Part shown: positions 49,001-60,266 of the stretch, piece by piece
How positions within the stretch are numbered: position 1 is the first letter of the stretch
How the letters are laid out: every line of letters starts with the position of its first letter
NCBI RefSeq assembly: GCF_000972845.2
Contig: NC_040013.1
Location: 2,780,642 to 2,844,641 of the forward strand
Reading direction: 5' to 3'
Length of the DNA: 64,000 bases
DNA from: Larimichthys crocea
Taxonomy: Eukaryota; Chordata; Actinopteri; Sciaenidae
Program-made: the position numbers and the translations under genes
Notes under the pieces: generated by a model
What the model was told of the DNA's origin: nothing
Database searches by the model: none
What the model saw: only the letters and a program-made list of their open reading frames with translations

Positions 49001-49583
49001 TCTATCTTTCATGTTGTTTTATTGTTTCCACTGTGAATCTTCTGCCTTATAAACAAGCTGTTTCGCATTAGATAAGGTTTTATGACTGCCATGGACGTGA
49101 GGGATGTTATTTTGTTGCACTCTTGTGAGGGAGTGTGTTTGCTTCTGTTCCCCTCCCTGGTTTCTTTCAGCCCATCCACAGGATCTCATCTGCCCTCTGA
49201 TGGCTGCAACGGGCAACAACAACACACACACACATGATTATTTATGATAATGAGGATTAATTCAGAAGTGATTGAAAGGTCTAAAGATAAATATGGGTAG
49301 GATCCAAAGTTGGTTGCTAAATAAAGCCTGCAGCTGACTCTCTCTCGTCATCAAAATGTTTCAAAAAGTCTGAATGCTGATGAAAGGCTAGAAAATACAA
49401 AAATTAGTCATAGTATGAAATAGCCAATGAGAGCTGTCCTCTCCTCTGGCAATGACCCTGCTGTTTACATGAACACGTTACTCATGCCCTCTTGGCTGGG
49501 CTCATGTCCTGCTCGATAGAGGAGTGGGGGAGTCACATATCGCCAGAATCAGAGCAGGTAGACGCACAGGAAGAAGGGGAAAC
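46017..49583. other. intergenic region upstream of adamts13
   Basis: About 3.6 kb with no recognised gene. The open frames are under 100 codons and have no motif. No TATA box or CpG cluster was seen immediately before the adamts13 ATG. Confidence 0.6.
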
Positions 49584-50204
49584 ATGGTTTTTATGACTCT
49601 GCTGCTCAGTGTGCTGTTCCTGCGACCTGGCCTCGCCGCTCTAATGAGTTCTCCATTGGTAGAGGTAGGTGGAAAGCTGCGGGTGAACAAGGAGCACTGC
49701 GGTTAGTGATTCCTTCTGCAAAGTACATTGAACTCTTCAACTTTAAACTCTTTATCATCCTGTGAAAATCTGCACCAGAGTCAAGACTCTGTGTGTTTTT
49801 ACTGGACTCACTCGACAGTCACTAAAAATAAAATAGAAAAACAACACAAGGCTTCAAAATAGTTTTGTAGTTTCATTCAGGGTTTGGGTCACAGATCTAA
49901 ATTTAGTTGTGCAGGTTTAAAACGGCTGCTTCTACACTGTCTAAAAATGGTGTTATTGAATGTGTCCTCTTTAAGATTTTTCATCACTCCCTCCATCAGA
50001 AAGACACAGTTTCCTCTCCTGGTTCTTCCCCTGACGTCTCAGGTACGTCTCTGAAGTGTAAAAACAGTCTGAAGACTCATATATAATGCAACGATAACCT
50101 TTTTCTCTCTGTTGTAGAGTAATGATGTGTGATATGAAATCCTATGGTACTTTTTAACTACAAAAACAGTCTTGTGTCTCACAGCGAGCGGGCGGCTGCG
50201 TCGG
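49584..50204 (+). other. adamts13: ADAMTS13 signal peptide and propeptide (exons 1-3)
   Basis: A leader of about 19 residues is followed by a short propeptide of about 40 residues ending in the furin-type site R56-L-R-R59 just before AAVMPD. A short propeptide is also characteristic of human ADAMTS13. Exon 2 is only 39 bases. Its acceptor is placed at AAAG|ACAC, because the alternative four bases earlier gives a stop codon in the required phase. Confidence 0.75.
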
Positions 50205-52678
50205 GCGGCTGTGATGCCTGATATCACACATCTGGAACTGCTGGTGGTGGTAGGGCCTGATGTGCAGCAGGTCCACAAGCAGGATACAGAGCGATACATC
50301 CTCACCAACCTCAACATTGTAAATCTGAGCGCAAACAAGCACACAGTAAACAGCGATGGTTATCTGGACACTGATTGCCATTGGTGTACACTATTCCCAG
50401 CACTGTGAGGCTGCAATAAAGACTAGGGAATAAATCATGAAGTTGGGCGAACAATCTGATCTTTATATAACCAGATGTATAGACTGAGCTGCTGATCCTG
50501 CAACATATTAACCCGACTCATGTTCCAATTTCCACCCAGGCCTCAGAGCTGTTGAGAGACATGACCTTGGGCGCCAACATGCGGGTGCACCTGGTCCGCA
50601 TGATCATCCTGTCAGAGCCAGAGGTGAGCCTGGTGTAGTATGTTAGACCGTCACAAAGTCTTTGTGCTTCATGACCAGTACCTTACTTTTTGTTACTGTG
50701 GTCACTCTTCTAGCCAGAGATCCAAATGTCCACCAACATTACCTCTTCTCTCAGAAGTGTGTGTGACTGGGGCAGAAGGATAAACCCCTCGAACGACACA
50801 GACCCGCTACACGCTGATCTCCTGTTGTACATTACAAGGTTTGCTATTGTAAGCAGATGTTTTCTTCACGTTTTAATGAATGAACAATAATTTAACTGCA
50901 CGCTTTTGCATCACTAACAGGTACGACCTGGTGCTGCCTGATGGGAATAAGCAGGTGAGGGGTGTGACGCAGCTGGGTGGCGCTTGCTCTAATGAGTGGA
51001 GCTGTGTGATCGCAGAGGACACGGGTTTCGACCTGGGAATCACCATCACACATGAAATTGGCCACAGGTAAAGCAGATTCAGACATGTCATCAGTGAGTC
51101 TAATGTTTGCATCACGGCTTAGAAACCTTACAAGGTAACCCTGCGATTTACAGATCAGTCATTTGAGGATGTGTAGTCCTCATTTAGGAGGTTATAGTGT
51201 TCACTGAGAAGCCTCTAAAGGTTCTTTAGGTGCTTCTGGGTCTCATTAAAGGTCCAGTGTGTAGGATTTAGTGGCACCCAGTGGCGAAGTTACAGATTGC
51301 AACCAAATAAGTCCTCTCCCACGCCTCACCTCAAGAAAAACTCCAGATTCGAATTAAAAGCAAAGGGCCGTATCTATATCAGTGTTTGGTTTGTCTGTTC
51401 TAGGTTATTATATGGTGGATAATAGTTAAATATTCCTAAATCTTACATACTGGATCTTTAGGGAGTTTCCAGTGGTCAGTGGGAGAGTCCTAGAGTTGGT
51501 TCTAGGGGTTGTTTAGTAGGTTATTCATGAGGTTTTGATTGCGATTCTCGAGGTTCAAGATTTTAGTAGCGTTGATAATGTTATAGTGGTCCTTTAAGGG
51601 AGTCCCAATAGTCATTTAGGAGGTTCTAGTGGTTCTTTATGATGTTCTATCGGTCCAGTAGGAGGTTTTCATCGCTATCTATAATGTTCTAGAGGTTTTT
51701 TAGGAGGTATTACAGGTCTAACGGTCTTTATAAGGTCTTAGTGGTTCTTTAAGATGTTCCAGTGGTTGATCTTAGCTTTTCCTTCCTTTAAACGTTCTCT
51801 ATAATTAGCACAAGATATTCCAAGGGAAGTTCTTATAAATGACAGAGCAGAAAGGTTTCGTTACGTTCTGTAATTGAATGGAAAAATCCTTAGAGTTGGA
51901 GATTCTTAAGTGTATGTGTCGCAAGACTGCCACATACGATGAAAAGTTTAAATATCATGATTTAAGCGTCTGAGTGGAGAAATCTCATCTCAACTTATTT
52001 TATATTTAATTCACTTTCACCCAGTTTTGGAATCAACCATGATGGAGTAGGAAACACCTGCAGCATGAGCGGGTTCATGATGGCCTCTGATGGAGGCTAC
52101 AACAGTGTGGATCTGACCTGGTCCCCGTGCAGCAGACAGCAGCTGCTCTCATTCTTCAGGTGGGCCAACCTGCTCCGAGCAGCTGTGCACGACAATGCCT
52201 CTCATTCATCATGCACACCTGGCTCTGTTGAAAAGGGCGTTTCGTCTATAAGTCATATCTTTATTGTTTCACCTCGGCTTGTTTTAACTGACTGAGAAAA
52301 AAGTAGATGTAATATTTAAGTCTAATTAAGTCTTTATAGCATCCAGACACAAACGTGTTTTTTTTCCAGTACTGATAGAATTTTAAGGATTTTAGGATAT
52401 TTTGTTTAAATTTTTTAAATAATAAAAAAATAAAGAAATATCAATAAATAATAAATAAAGTTTAAGTAGAGTTAAATAGTAAGAGTAAAAAAATAATAAA
52501 ATTAAATTAAATATAATAAAAGGATCCTATAATAAATAAACCAAGGTCGCCTACCTGCAATATAATAATCCAGTCCACGCAATAGTACACTTCCTCGTCC
52601 ATCCAACTCAACAATTCATCCCAAACTAAAAATAAATAAAGTATGAGTTACATACCAAAAGTAAAAAAATAGATAAAA

Positions 52679-52715
<37 letters not shown>

Positions 52716-55700
52716 ATGAAGCAAAATTTAAAAAAGTAAAATTAAGATAAATAAAGAAACAAAATAATACAAATATTAATAATAATAACAACAACAACAG
52801 GGCTTTTTTGCTTTTCATTTTTCAAAAACCCAAAATACACATGTACTACTATTAGTCTTTCTTCCTTCTTCTTCACCTGTAGTGTCTCTCATTTACACCT
52901 GTGCTCTAATCTGGACTTGATAGTGAGATGTCATGTCACATGTTTCAATGTTCCCAGTGAAGGTGAAGCTGAATGTGTAAAAGACCTCCCCGCTCTCGGA
53001 GGCTCCCTACAAGACTGGAAGCCTGGTCTGTATTATGGCGTTGATGACCAGTGCCGTATAGCTTTCGGCCGCTCTGCAAGAGCGTGCACGTTCACCAGCC
53101 CTGACCTGGTGAGTCACCTGTAACAGCAGCTTTAGACCACCAGGCGGCACATCAAAAACATACAGTATTACCTCATCTCTAGTCCTGTTTACAAGACTGA
53201 TGATACTCATTTCCCATCAGCCAGCTTGTCGTGTTCTGTCCTGTCACATTAACCCCGATGATGACAGTTCCTGCAAACGTCTCCTTGTTCCACTGCTGGA
53301 TGGGACAGAGTGTGCACCTAATCAGGTACTTCTTTGAGATCACTGAGTCATTTTGGTTGCAATCATTTCCCCCAGACTGTTATTGGTTACTGAAATAAGG
53401 CCTGAGCTTTTCATGAGGTGCAATCCTTTATTCCAGTGGTGCTTAAAGGGGCATTGTGTGTCCCCGAATGAGCTCAGCTCCCCTGTGGTGGTGAACGGCT
53501 CCTGGTCTGGCTGGTCAGAGTTTACCCCCTGCTCACGGTCGTGTGGTGGGGGAGTCACTCATCGTACACGTAAATGCAACAACCCAAGGTAAGACATGTC
53601 ACGCAAGCAAAGCCACTGCAGAAGATCCTGAGCTGTGTGATAAAGCTTGTCTCATTTTTCAGACCTGCTTTTGGAGGGAATGATTGTGAGGGGCCGGATA
53701 TTGAGGCTGAACTTTGTCACCAGCAGGTAAGTTCTTGTGGGTTATGTTTACAGTGGGACTCCATACAGTCTGTCAGTACTATTTACTCAATCAATCATTG
53801 TACCCAGTATCGTCCCACGTTTTCTTTTTAGCCTGCTCTCCCAAAACAAACCTCCAAAAACAGAAGCAGCGCTGGGATGACTCAGAGAACTCGAAGGCGA
53901 AGAAGTTGCAGAGCTATTCTTGAAATCAGTTTTAGACAAAGAAAAATGTTTTGCCCTCAGCATATCAATGTTGGTTTGGGGCTGAAGGTGTAAAACTCTG
54001 AGTGGTGGTGGAGCCAGACAAGTAAGAAAAGTTGTTGTTGCAGCCATGTGAGCGCACCCAGCTGGATTTCATGGCAGAGCAGTGCTCCCAAACTGACCTC
54101 CACCCCCTCTACCTGCTACCAAACACCGCCTCCTTCTACACCTGGATCCCTGCTGTAGGTTTTGCAAAAGGTGGGCTTAGGGAAAACCTTTTGATTTTTC
54201 ATACGTGAAGTGAAAAAAACTCTTTATCTCTAATATTTTTTTTCTCATTGTAACCAGGTGATGAGCAGTGCCGGTATATGTGCCAGTCAGATGGAGAAAA
54301 CTTCATAGTGAGCCGTGGCTCTCAGTTTGTGGACGGGACTCGCTGTGAGTCAGACAGCCCTCCTCCCTTTGGCTCCACAGCTGCTTGCCTAAGAGGGAGA
54401 TGTCAGGTAGAGATGACTAAGTGAGACTCAGATGCAGTCTTAGTCTTACACTACAGACTTACACCTTCTTTAAAATTCCACTCTTTGTCTCCCGCTGTCA
54501 CAGCTGTTTGGCTGTGATGGTGCGCTGCACTCTGGGAAAGTGAAGGATGTGTGCGGGGTGTGTGGTGGAGATGGATCATCCTGCAGTTTGACGTCTGACT
54601 CCTACACCGGTGGTCAGGCCAAAGGTGGTAAACAACCAATTATTGAACAGAAAATGATAGATGATGACTCTAAACTATCAAACACTGTCTGGTTCCTGCT
54701 TCTTAAACATGATTATTTTCAGATTTTCTCAGTTTTGTATGACTGTAAACTGGATTTTAAGATTTCTTCTTTGGATCTTGGATCACTTTTCACTTTTTTC
54801 TGACCTTTTATAGACAAAATCTTTTTCTGATTAACAGCAGAAATAATCAATAGATTAAAGCTCCCACATGTTACATTTTTCTGGTGTTTAACTTCTAAGT
54901 TTGATGTCCATAAAAGTACTAAAAATAGTGATACATGAGGCTCTCTTCTGTGAGTGCCTTGCGGCCAGGCATAAGTAAAAGATTTTAAAGGATGGGCTTT
55001 GCTGGGGTCGTGACTAAGAGGAATGACTGTATAGCTGTGACATCACAACCTTATGGAAGTCCTGGTGACTCATTTAAAGTCATAGTTTTGATTTGTTTGG
55101 TTTGTTTCAGAGTACACCACCTTCCTCTCTCTGCCGGTGAATGCCACACAGGTTCATATCACCAACAGGGCGCCTCTCTTCACTCACATGGGTGAGCGTC
55201 ATCCCTTTACAACAGATCCACGTTCCTACAACAACTCGATTAAAATGTGAATTTCTGTCTGCAGCTGTAACGGTTGGAGACCGGTACATCGTGTCTGGGA
55301 GCGGCAGCATTGCACTGAATGTGACCCACCCCTCCCTGCTGGATGATGACCGCCTGGAGTATCGCCTCCACCTGACCCTTGACCTTTTGCCTGAGATGGA
55401 GGAGCTGCTGCTGCCCGGACCGCTGCAGGAGGAGATAAACGTGCAGGTCAGGGGAGTAAACTATCTTCTTAACATCTGAAAACTGAAAGATGTGTATTTT
55501 ACATCTGTCAGTTATACATTTTTGTCTCTTTGCAGGTCTACCGCAAATATGGAAAAGAATACGGAGAGAGGACGAATCCAAACATTAGCTATCACTTCTA
55601 CGTACCCACCAGAAAGAGCAACTTGACAGACATCACACCTAAACGCAAATGGGTCGTCTTCACGACACCCTGCTCTGTCTCCTGTGGATCAGGTCGGTAA

Positions 55701-58700
55701 CCGTTCAGTCACATTGAAAAGCACAAAAAGAAAAATGTGTTTGATCATTATAAATCCACCGACTGCACATTATAGTCTCAGCTTTCTTGTTTTACAAATG
55801 AGATAAAAAAGAGGAGGCGTTTGTGTAACTGGAGCCGCAATATTGACCTTTTTAATCTCGTATTTACAGCATCTGTCTGTGATAATAACACTGCAGTGCT
55901 AAATATGCCAAATTCAGATGTTTTCATCGGGAAATACCACCAAATGTCCACTGAACTCATTTTGTTGTTTACAGGTGTACAGCAGCACATATACGTTTGT
56001 GTAGATGAAGCTACCAACAACCACTTGGAGGAACGCAACTGTGAAACACCTCCTCCAACCATTCCGCTCCACACAACCTGTCAGCTCTCTCCGTGCCCTC
56101 CCAGGTTCGGTTCATACTCATGTTCTTTCCCTGTGGACTGAGCTCAGCACAGACGGGTATACATGAACGCTTTTCTGTTTTACAGGTGGGAGACGGGGAC
56201 GTTTGGGCCTTGTAGCGCCTTGTGCGGTGGAGGAGAGAGAGTGCGTCCTGTGAGATGTGTTCAGAAACACGGAGCAGACGTGGTGAAGGTTCCAGATTCT
56301 GAATGCTCACCTGACACAGCTCCGAATACGGTTGAAAAATGTAACCTGCAGCACTGTCCTGCCAGGTATGAAGTCATTGTACTGTTAAGCATGAGTGCTT
56401 GGGTCAAATAACACGCTCTAAACCACGATATGGAGAATTCCAAGTGTTTGAAGTTCAAGTTTTATGTGGAAACTCGTTCATATGTGTTTACAGGTGGCGC
56501 GTGTCAGAGCCAGGGGAGTGTTCAGCAGTGTGCGGGCCAGGAGAAGCCAAACGCAACGTGTCATGTGTGCGGTCAGAGGGCGGTCAAGACGTCAAAGTGG
56601 ATCAGAACTTATGTTCAGAGGAGATCAAACCGGCTGATTCTGTGCCCTGTGTGGTCGATGTTTGCCCCATTGGGTGGGAATCTAAGGGAGAGGTAAAGCA
56701 GAAACTGAAATCTTATTTCTTAATGTGAAGTGAGTCTAAACATCGTCTCTCTCGAGCAGGAACAGCCTGTGCTGAAGTCTGGTTTGTTGCCACGATCCAG
56801 ACAGGCTCCGGTGTACGTCTGGAGTCCTGTTATCAGTCACTGCTCAAAGACCTGCGGCAACGGTATGTGAAACGACGCACTCACCCTCACTCTGATACAG
56901 CGTTTCCTCATCAGATAAGGTCAACCAAAGCCTGATGCTTATGTAGGAACCCTGCAGGTGTGGTTTTCCTGCGTGGACCACCAGACCAGACTCGGGGTGC
57001 CTGACTTCCACTGCGACGCTTCTACCAAACCTCCTCCTCACTCTGAGGCCTGCAACACGTCGCCCTGCCCTCCTGTGTGAGACACGTAACATGCATTCAA
57101 CATACAGTTAACACAACAGTATTTGTGTGTAGCACAATGCAGTACATCTCACATTTGTCTGCTAAGGGTTTTGAAAATGACATGCATGCAAAATCTTGTT
57201 ACGACAACCAGGTGGCACTCTAAGCAAGGAGTCTGCAGTGTAAGGTGTGGAGGAGGGGTGGCCATCAGGGTGATGTACTGTGCTCGAGAAGCGGGAGAAG
57301 AGTGGTGGGAGGTGCTGGAGGATTCAGAGTGCAGAGACGTTCCCAAACCCACAGCAGTGGTTTCATGTAACACTCACAGCTGCCCGGCAAGGTAGAGTTC
57401 TTCTGTTTGTGTCTGTAGATTTCAACAAAGGTTAGCAAACGTTTACATATTTAAACCATGACATTTCAGACAACTGGTAATACAAGAACATTTGATTCAT
57501 AAATACAGGACGAACATGGATTTGGTTATTTTCTGATTTATGAAGTGATTAAAAAGAAATATCTGTAAAAAAAAACAAAACAAGAGTTTTAAAGCTGGCT
57601 CACATTTCTGCTCTGACTTTCTTGGTGATCTCTATTAACGTCTATTCACCTGTACCGTCTCTGTCCTCCAGGTGGAAAGTATTCAGAACATCTCCCTGTT
57701 CGGCGTCCTGTGATCTGGGTATCGCTCAGCGGGCTGTGTCTTGCGTCCAGTCCGTTCACGGCAAAGAGACTGTGGTGCCGGAGGAGAACTGCCACGCAGC
57801 TGTGAAACCAGCCACCGCAGTGCCCTGCCTGGTGCAGGTCTGCACCGTCAGATGGGAGCTGAAACCATGGAGCCAGGTATGTTCCCACGGGAGACTAATG
57901 GACTGATACATAAAGATTAGATTATATTCATGAAACCTTTAGTTGGCTAATGATTTCAATTAAAATGATTATCTCTTTGCATAGACCATTTACTTAAAAT
58001 AACATCTACAGATTCTTTTTCCACCATTCCAGGTGTCAAGTGGAGAGTGTTGAAACTTGCTTGAGGTGTGTAATCCATCACAGTCTGCACTTTAACTGCA
58101 TTACAATGATAATGTGCAATGACAAAGAGTAATGCAGACTTGTTCCGTGTGATGGATCACGCAACTCGAGCAAGTCTCAAGAGTTTGTCAGATGATATTT
58201 TTACGGAAAAAACAAAATAATACATCCAGAAATTGTAGATATAAATTCAAAAATCGTCAGCAAAATAATAATTTCTATGACAAGAGCTTAAAGGAATATT
58301 TCAGGTTATTTGAAGTGGAGTTGTATGAAGTATTCAGTGTGTTACCTACAGTAGACGGTGGTCAGTATACCAACCAGTTTTGAGAAGCACTGGAGCAGCA
58401 AGGAACCTAAACAACGCCCTGCTCTGGACCAGAGGCAGCAAAAAACATTTTACTTTGCAGAACACGGGGTTGCTGGTCCACCACTGCCTCGATTGGTTAG
58501 TTTGTTTGTGGGCTGATTAATACACTGACAACCTCACACTATCTCACTTTAAATAACCAGTTTTATTTGCAAGCAAAGTGGTACAGGACGGTTTCTTTCC
58601 AAGGATTCCTCTCCTTATCCCGAGACATGCCGCCCTATAATTATGCACTTCTGTTTACTGTGTGATCTTATACTGGTGTGTATTTATAAATGATGTTCCT

Positions 58701-60266
58701 AACACTGCGAGCAGAGCACCGTGCTACACTGAGACAAATTCCACCAACCCTGGCCACAATATGAAGGTAATAACTGCAGGAAACTGCTGCTATGTTGTCT
58801 TGCTCTCAGTGTTCAGTACCCTGTGGATACGGGATCCAGTCCAGAGCCGTGTCCTGCATGGGCCCCTCTAAGACGGAGCCCCTCAGCCCTGTGCTTTGCA
58901 TGCACATGCCCAAGCCCATCACAATCCAGGGCTGCAAGATGGGCAGCTGCAGAGAGGAGGGATCTCTGTTGTCTGTCACTGTGGGCCGCACAGATACACC
59001 ACCACCCGATACACCTCCTCCAACAGAGGCCGTCACCATCCCACAGACCACCACAACAGCCATTCCCACGCCTAAACCCAGTTTGTACACATGCACTCCA
59101 ACTACTTACCCATCCTCAGTACGAGCTGAAGGCAGATACAGGATTTGTCATTCCAGTTTCTGCTTTTAACCAGGTGTATGTGGACAGCTACTTCTGGAAG
59201 AATCAGGCACGGTGGACCTGAAAGATGCAGCCGGCCGCTGCACAGTGTCCATAGGTCGCCCCCTGGATGAAGTCATTTCTGTTAAAGTGGAATCTGGCTC
59301 CTTGAGCTGCAGCAAAAGTGAGTTACATCAGACATAAAGGTTGATACGTTTGCTACTGAAGTCAACTAAACGTCTGCCACTCTGCTTCCACAGAGGAGTT
59401 TGTTGCATTTTTCGACCGGCTGGCATTCATAAAGAAGTGCCGGCTGGTAGAAGGTAGCGAACTGACCACCAGGACCAACGTCCTGCTGGTGCGTCAACAT
59501 CTGCGCACCCCTGGAAACGGGATTGTGTTCACCTACAGCTCGCAGAAGAACACGAAGAAGAGCCACCATCAGAGTAAGACTTGGTGAAAGGCTTCACTTT
59601 GCTTTTTGGAACTAGAAGTGAGGCCGATGATTTGAGCCTATTGCAACATGAAGGTTAAAACCTGAAGGTAGAGAGACGTATGCAAAAGTCCTGCAGGAGT
59701 GAGGGTGAAACCTAAAATGTGGTCTTGATTTAACAACAGTAGTTCATGTTGTGCTTTTGCATTGGATTTGTTCATGATTGTCTTTACCTGTTTACCAAAT
59801 ATTAAGCGTGGCACGTCTCTTGCACACAGACTGTGACATTCAAATGTTTTCCCCGAGTGGACTCTTTGAAAATCCAACCACGTCCAGCACTAACCACACC
59901 TGTCGAGTCCTCATCAACGCCCCTCCCTCAGTGAAGATCAGAATCCAAGCGCTGCACATAGGATTAACATTCAACTCCACCAACTCCCAGTCTACGTACA
60001 TCATGGTGCGGACAAACTGTTTCTGTTTCGATATGCTGCACGCTTATTTACTCACATGGAGGGGGGAAAAAAAGTGTGATAACTGCTGCATAACTGTGCT
60101 TCTTGTTCAGATCCGGGACATGGACGTCCTAAAGACCAACGTGTTTAAAGGCCAGCAGCTGTTTCTGTGGCACTCCTCTGGAAATATGGCCGAGATTGAA
60201 TTTCACGGAGACTACCTGCATTCCAAGGGGAGCTTCAGAGCCGAATATTCATTTATGCAGCGCTGA
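49584..60266 (+). CDS. adamts13: ADAMTS13, von Willebrand factor-cleaving protease, complete, 29 coding exons
   Basis: Secreted plasma zinc protease that trims VWF multimers. Exons: 49584-49701, 50004-50042, 50185-50318, 50540-50623, 50714-50838, 50921-51067, 52025-52159, 52958-53108, 53221-53325, 53437-53588, 53663-53726, 54044-54170, 54258-54406, 54504-54624, 55111-55191, 55265-55446, 55536-55692, 55975-56104, 56186-56365, 56494-56692, 56760-56862, 56947-57076, 57212-57391, 57672-57876, 58810-59080, 59174-59317, 59394-59573, 59830-60005, 60111-60266 (TGA). They sum to 4,125 bases, 1,374 residues (human 1,427, also 29 exons). Order: signal peptide, short propeptide, metalloprotease, disintegrin-like, TSP1-1, Cys-rich, spacer, TSP1-2 to TSP1-8, two CUB domains. 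The ATG at 49584 was chosen because it has a good Kozak context (A at -3, G at +4) and a hydrophobic leader ([19 protein letters not shown]). Less certain points: the acceptor of exon 2 and the exon 25 donor (GTTTGT), both picked to keep frame. Confidence 0.95.
51175..51775. repeat. degenerate minisatellite in adamts13 intron 6
   Basis: Repeated variants of AGGAGGTTCTAGTGGTTCTTT occur across this intron, irregular in length. They are split in two by the inverted-repeat element at 51246-51460. Copies are too diverged for a clear period. Confidence 0.6.
51246..51460. repeat. inverted-repeat element, copy B (215 bases), in adamts13 intron 6
   Basis: Begins TTAAAGGTCCAGTGTGTAGG and ends CTTACATACTGGATCTTTA, its near reverse complement. 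Same family as copy A at 45448-46016; GATTGCAACCA is shared in the interior. Confidence 0.7.
52370..52800. repeat. A/T-rich AAATA-type low-complexity region
   Basis: In adamts13 intron 7. It includes a clean (AAAT)n array at 52674-52712 and many AATAAA-like words that are not poly(A) signals in context. Confidence 0.9.
52991..53436 (+). other. adamts13: ADAMTS13 disintegrin-like domain (exons 8-9)
   Basis: Residues of about 290-350: [28 protein letters not shown] and [11 protein letters not shown]. The cysteine pattern matches the human disintegrin-like domain, which helps VWF engage the active site. Confidence 0.88.
53437..53726 (+). other. adamts13: ADAMTS13 TSP1 repeat 1 (exons 10-11)
   Basis: [18 protein letters not shown] carries a W-x-x-W C-mannosylation motif and a CSRSCGG O-fucosylation motif. 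NPRPAFGG and the final Cys pair are in exon 11. Confidence 0.9.
54044..54624 (+). other. adamts13: ADAMTS13 cysteine-rich domain (exons 12-14)
   Basis: [35 protein letters not shown] and [11 protein letters not shown] follow the human order. At the place of the human RGDS motif this protein reads SRGSQF, so the RGD is absent. Confidence 0.88.
55111..55640 (+). other. adamts13: ADAMTS13 spacer domain (exons 15-17)
   Basis: Key VWF-binding domain. The exosite segment reads Y640-R-K-Y-G-K-E-Y647, where human has YRRYGEEY (containing R660, Y661 and Y665). Both tyrosines are kept. The Arg at the human 660 position is Lys, and one Glu is Lys. Confidence 0.88.
58049..58184. repeat. near-palindromic hairpin element in adamts13 intron 24
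   Basis: The left arm (58051-58103) and right arm (58129-58183) are imperfect reverse complements. Shared blocks are ACTTGCT-GAG, TGATCCATCACA and CTGCATTAC. About 25 bases separate them. It has no coding capacity and looks like a fold-back MITE; a small-RNA hairpin is less likely. Confidence 0.6.
58287..58560. repeat. dispersed element in adamts13 intron 24
   Basis: TTAAAGGAATATTTCAGGTT at the left, then GTGTTACCTACAGTAGACGG. This text I recognise as a widespread teleost repeat. Right limit approximate (CTCACTTTAAATAACC). Confidence 0.5.
59174..60266 (+). other. adamts13: ADAMTS13 CUB domains 1 and 2 (exons 26-29)
   Basis: CUB1 starts at [17 protein letters not shown], which aligns with human ACGRQHLEPTGTIDM. 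CUB2 starts at [13 protein letters not shown]. The protein ends at AEYSFMQR, shorter than the human tail. CUB domains of the TSP2-8/CUB arm hold human ADAMTS13 in a closed, autoinhibited form. Confidence 0.88.

Larger units (their letters stand above)
50205..52990 (+). other. adamts13: ADAMTS13 metalloprotease domain (exons 3-8)
   Basis: The zinc site is H211-E-I-G-H-S-F-G-I-N-H221-D, split by the intron between exons 6 and 7. The Met-turn is FMMASDG (M235). Other matches to human are [24 protein letters not shown] and [11 protein letters not shown]. The catalytic Glu (E212) and all three zinc His are present, so the enzyme should be active. Confidence 0.93.
55641..59080 (+). other. adamts13: ADAMTS13 TSP1 repeats 2-8 and Thr/Pro-rich linker (exons 17-25)
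   Basis: TSP1-2 spans exons 17-18, TSP1-3 exon 19, TSP1-4 exon 20, TSP1-5 exons 21-22, TSP1-6 exon 23, TSP1-7 exon 24 and TSP1-8 exon 25. Signature pieces are [48 protein letters not shown] and CSVPCGYG. Exon 25 continues into a Thr/Pro-rich, mucin-like linker ([20 protein letters not shown]). Confidence 0.88.

Noticed and set aside
49524..49583. Upstream in-frame extension of adamts13
   Set aside because: It would start with GTG, not ATG, and would put a charged stretch before the hydrophobic signal peptide. The ATG at 49584 has the better context.
51175..51775. CRISPR-like array
   Set aside because: The repeats are irregular and diverged, spacers are not uniform, and the genome is vertebrate. 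A decayed minisatellite explains it.
52370..52800. Multiple AATAAA words as poly(A) signals
   Set aside because: They belong to an A-rich low-complexity tract inside an adamts13 intron, with coding exons continuing downstream.
59081..59168. Reading adamts13 exon 25 through to the TAA as the true C-terminus
   Set aside because: Two CUB domains follow in good exons with matching phase, and the CUB1 start aligns with human. An intron is the simpler model.
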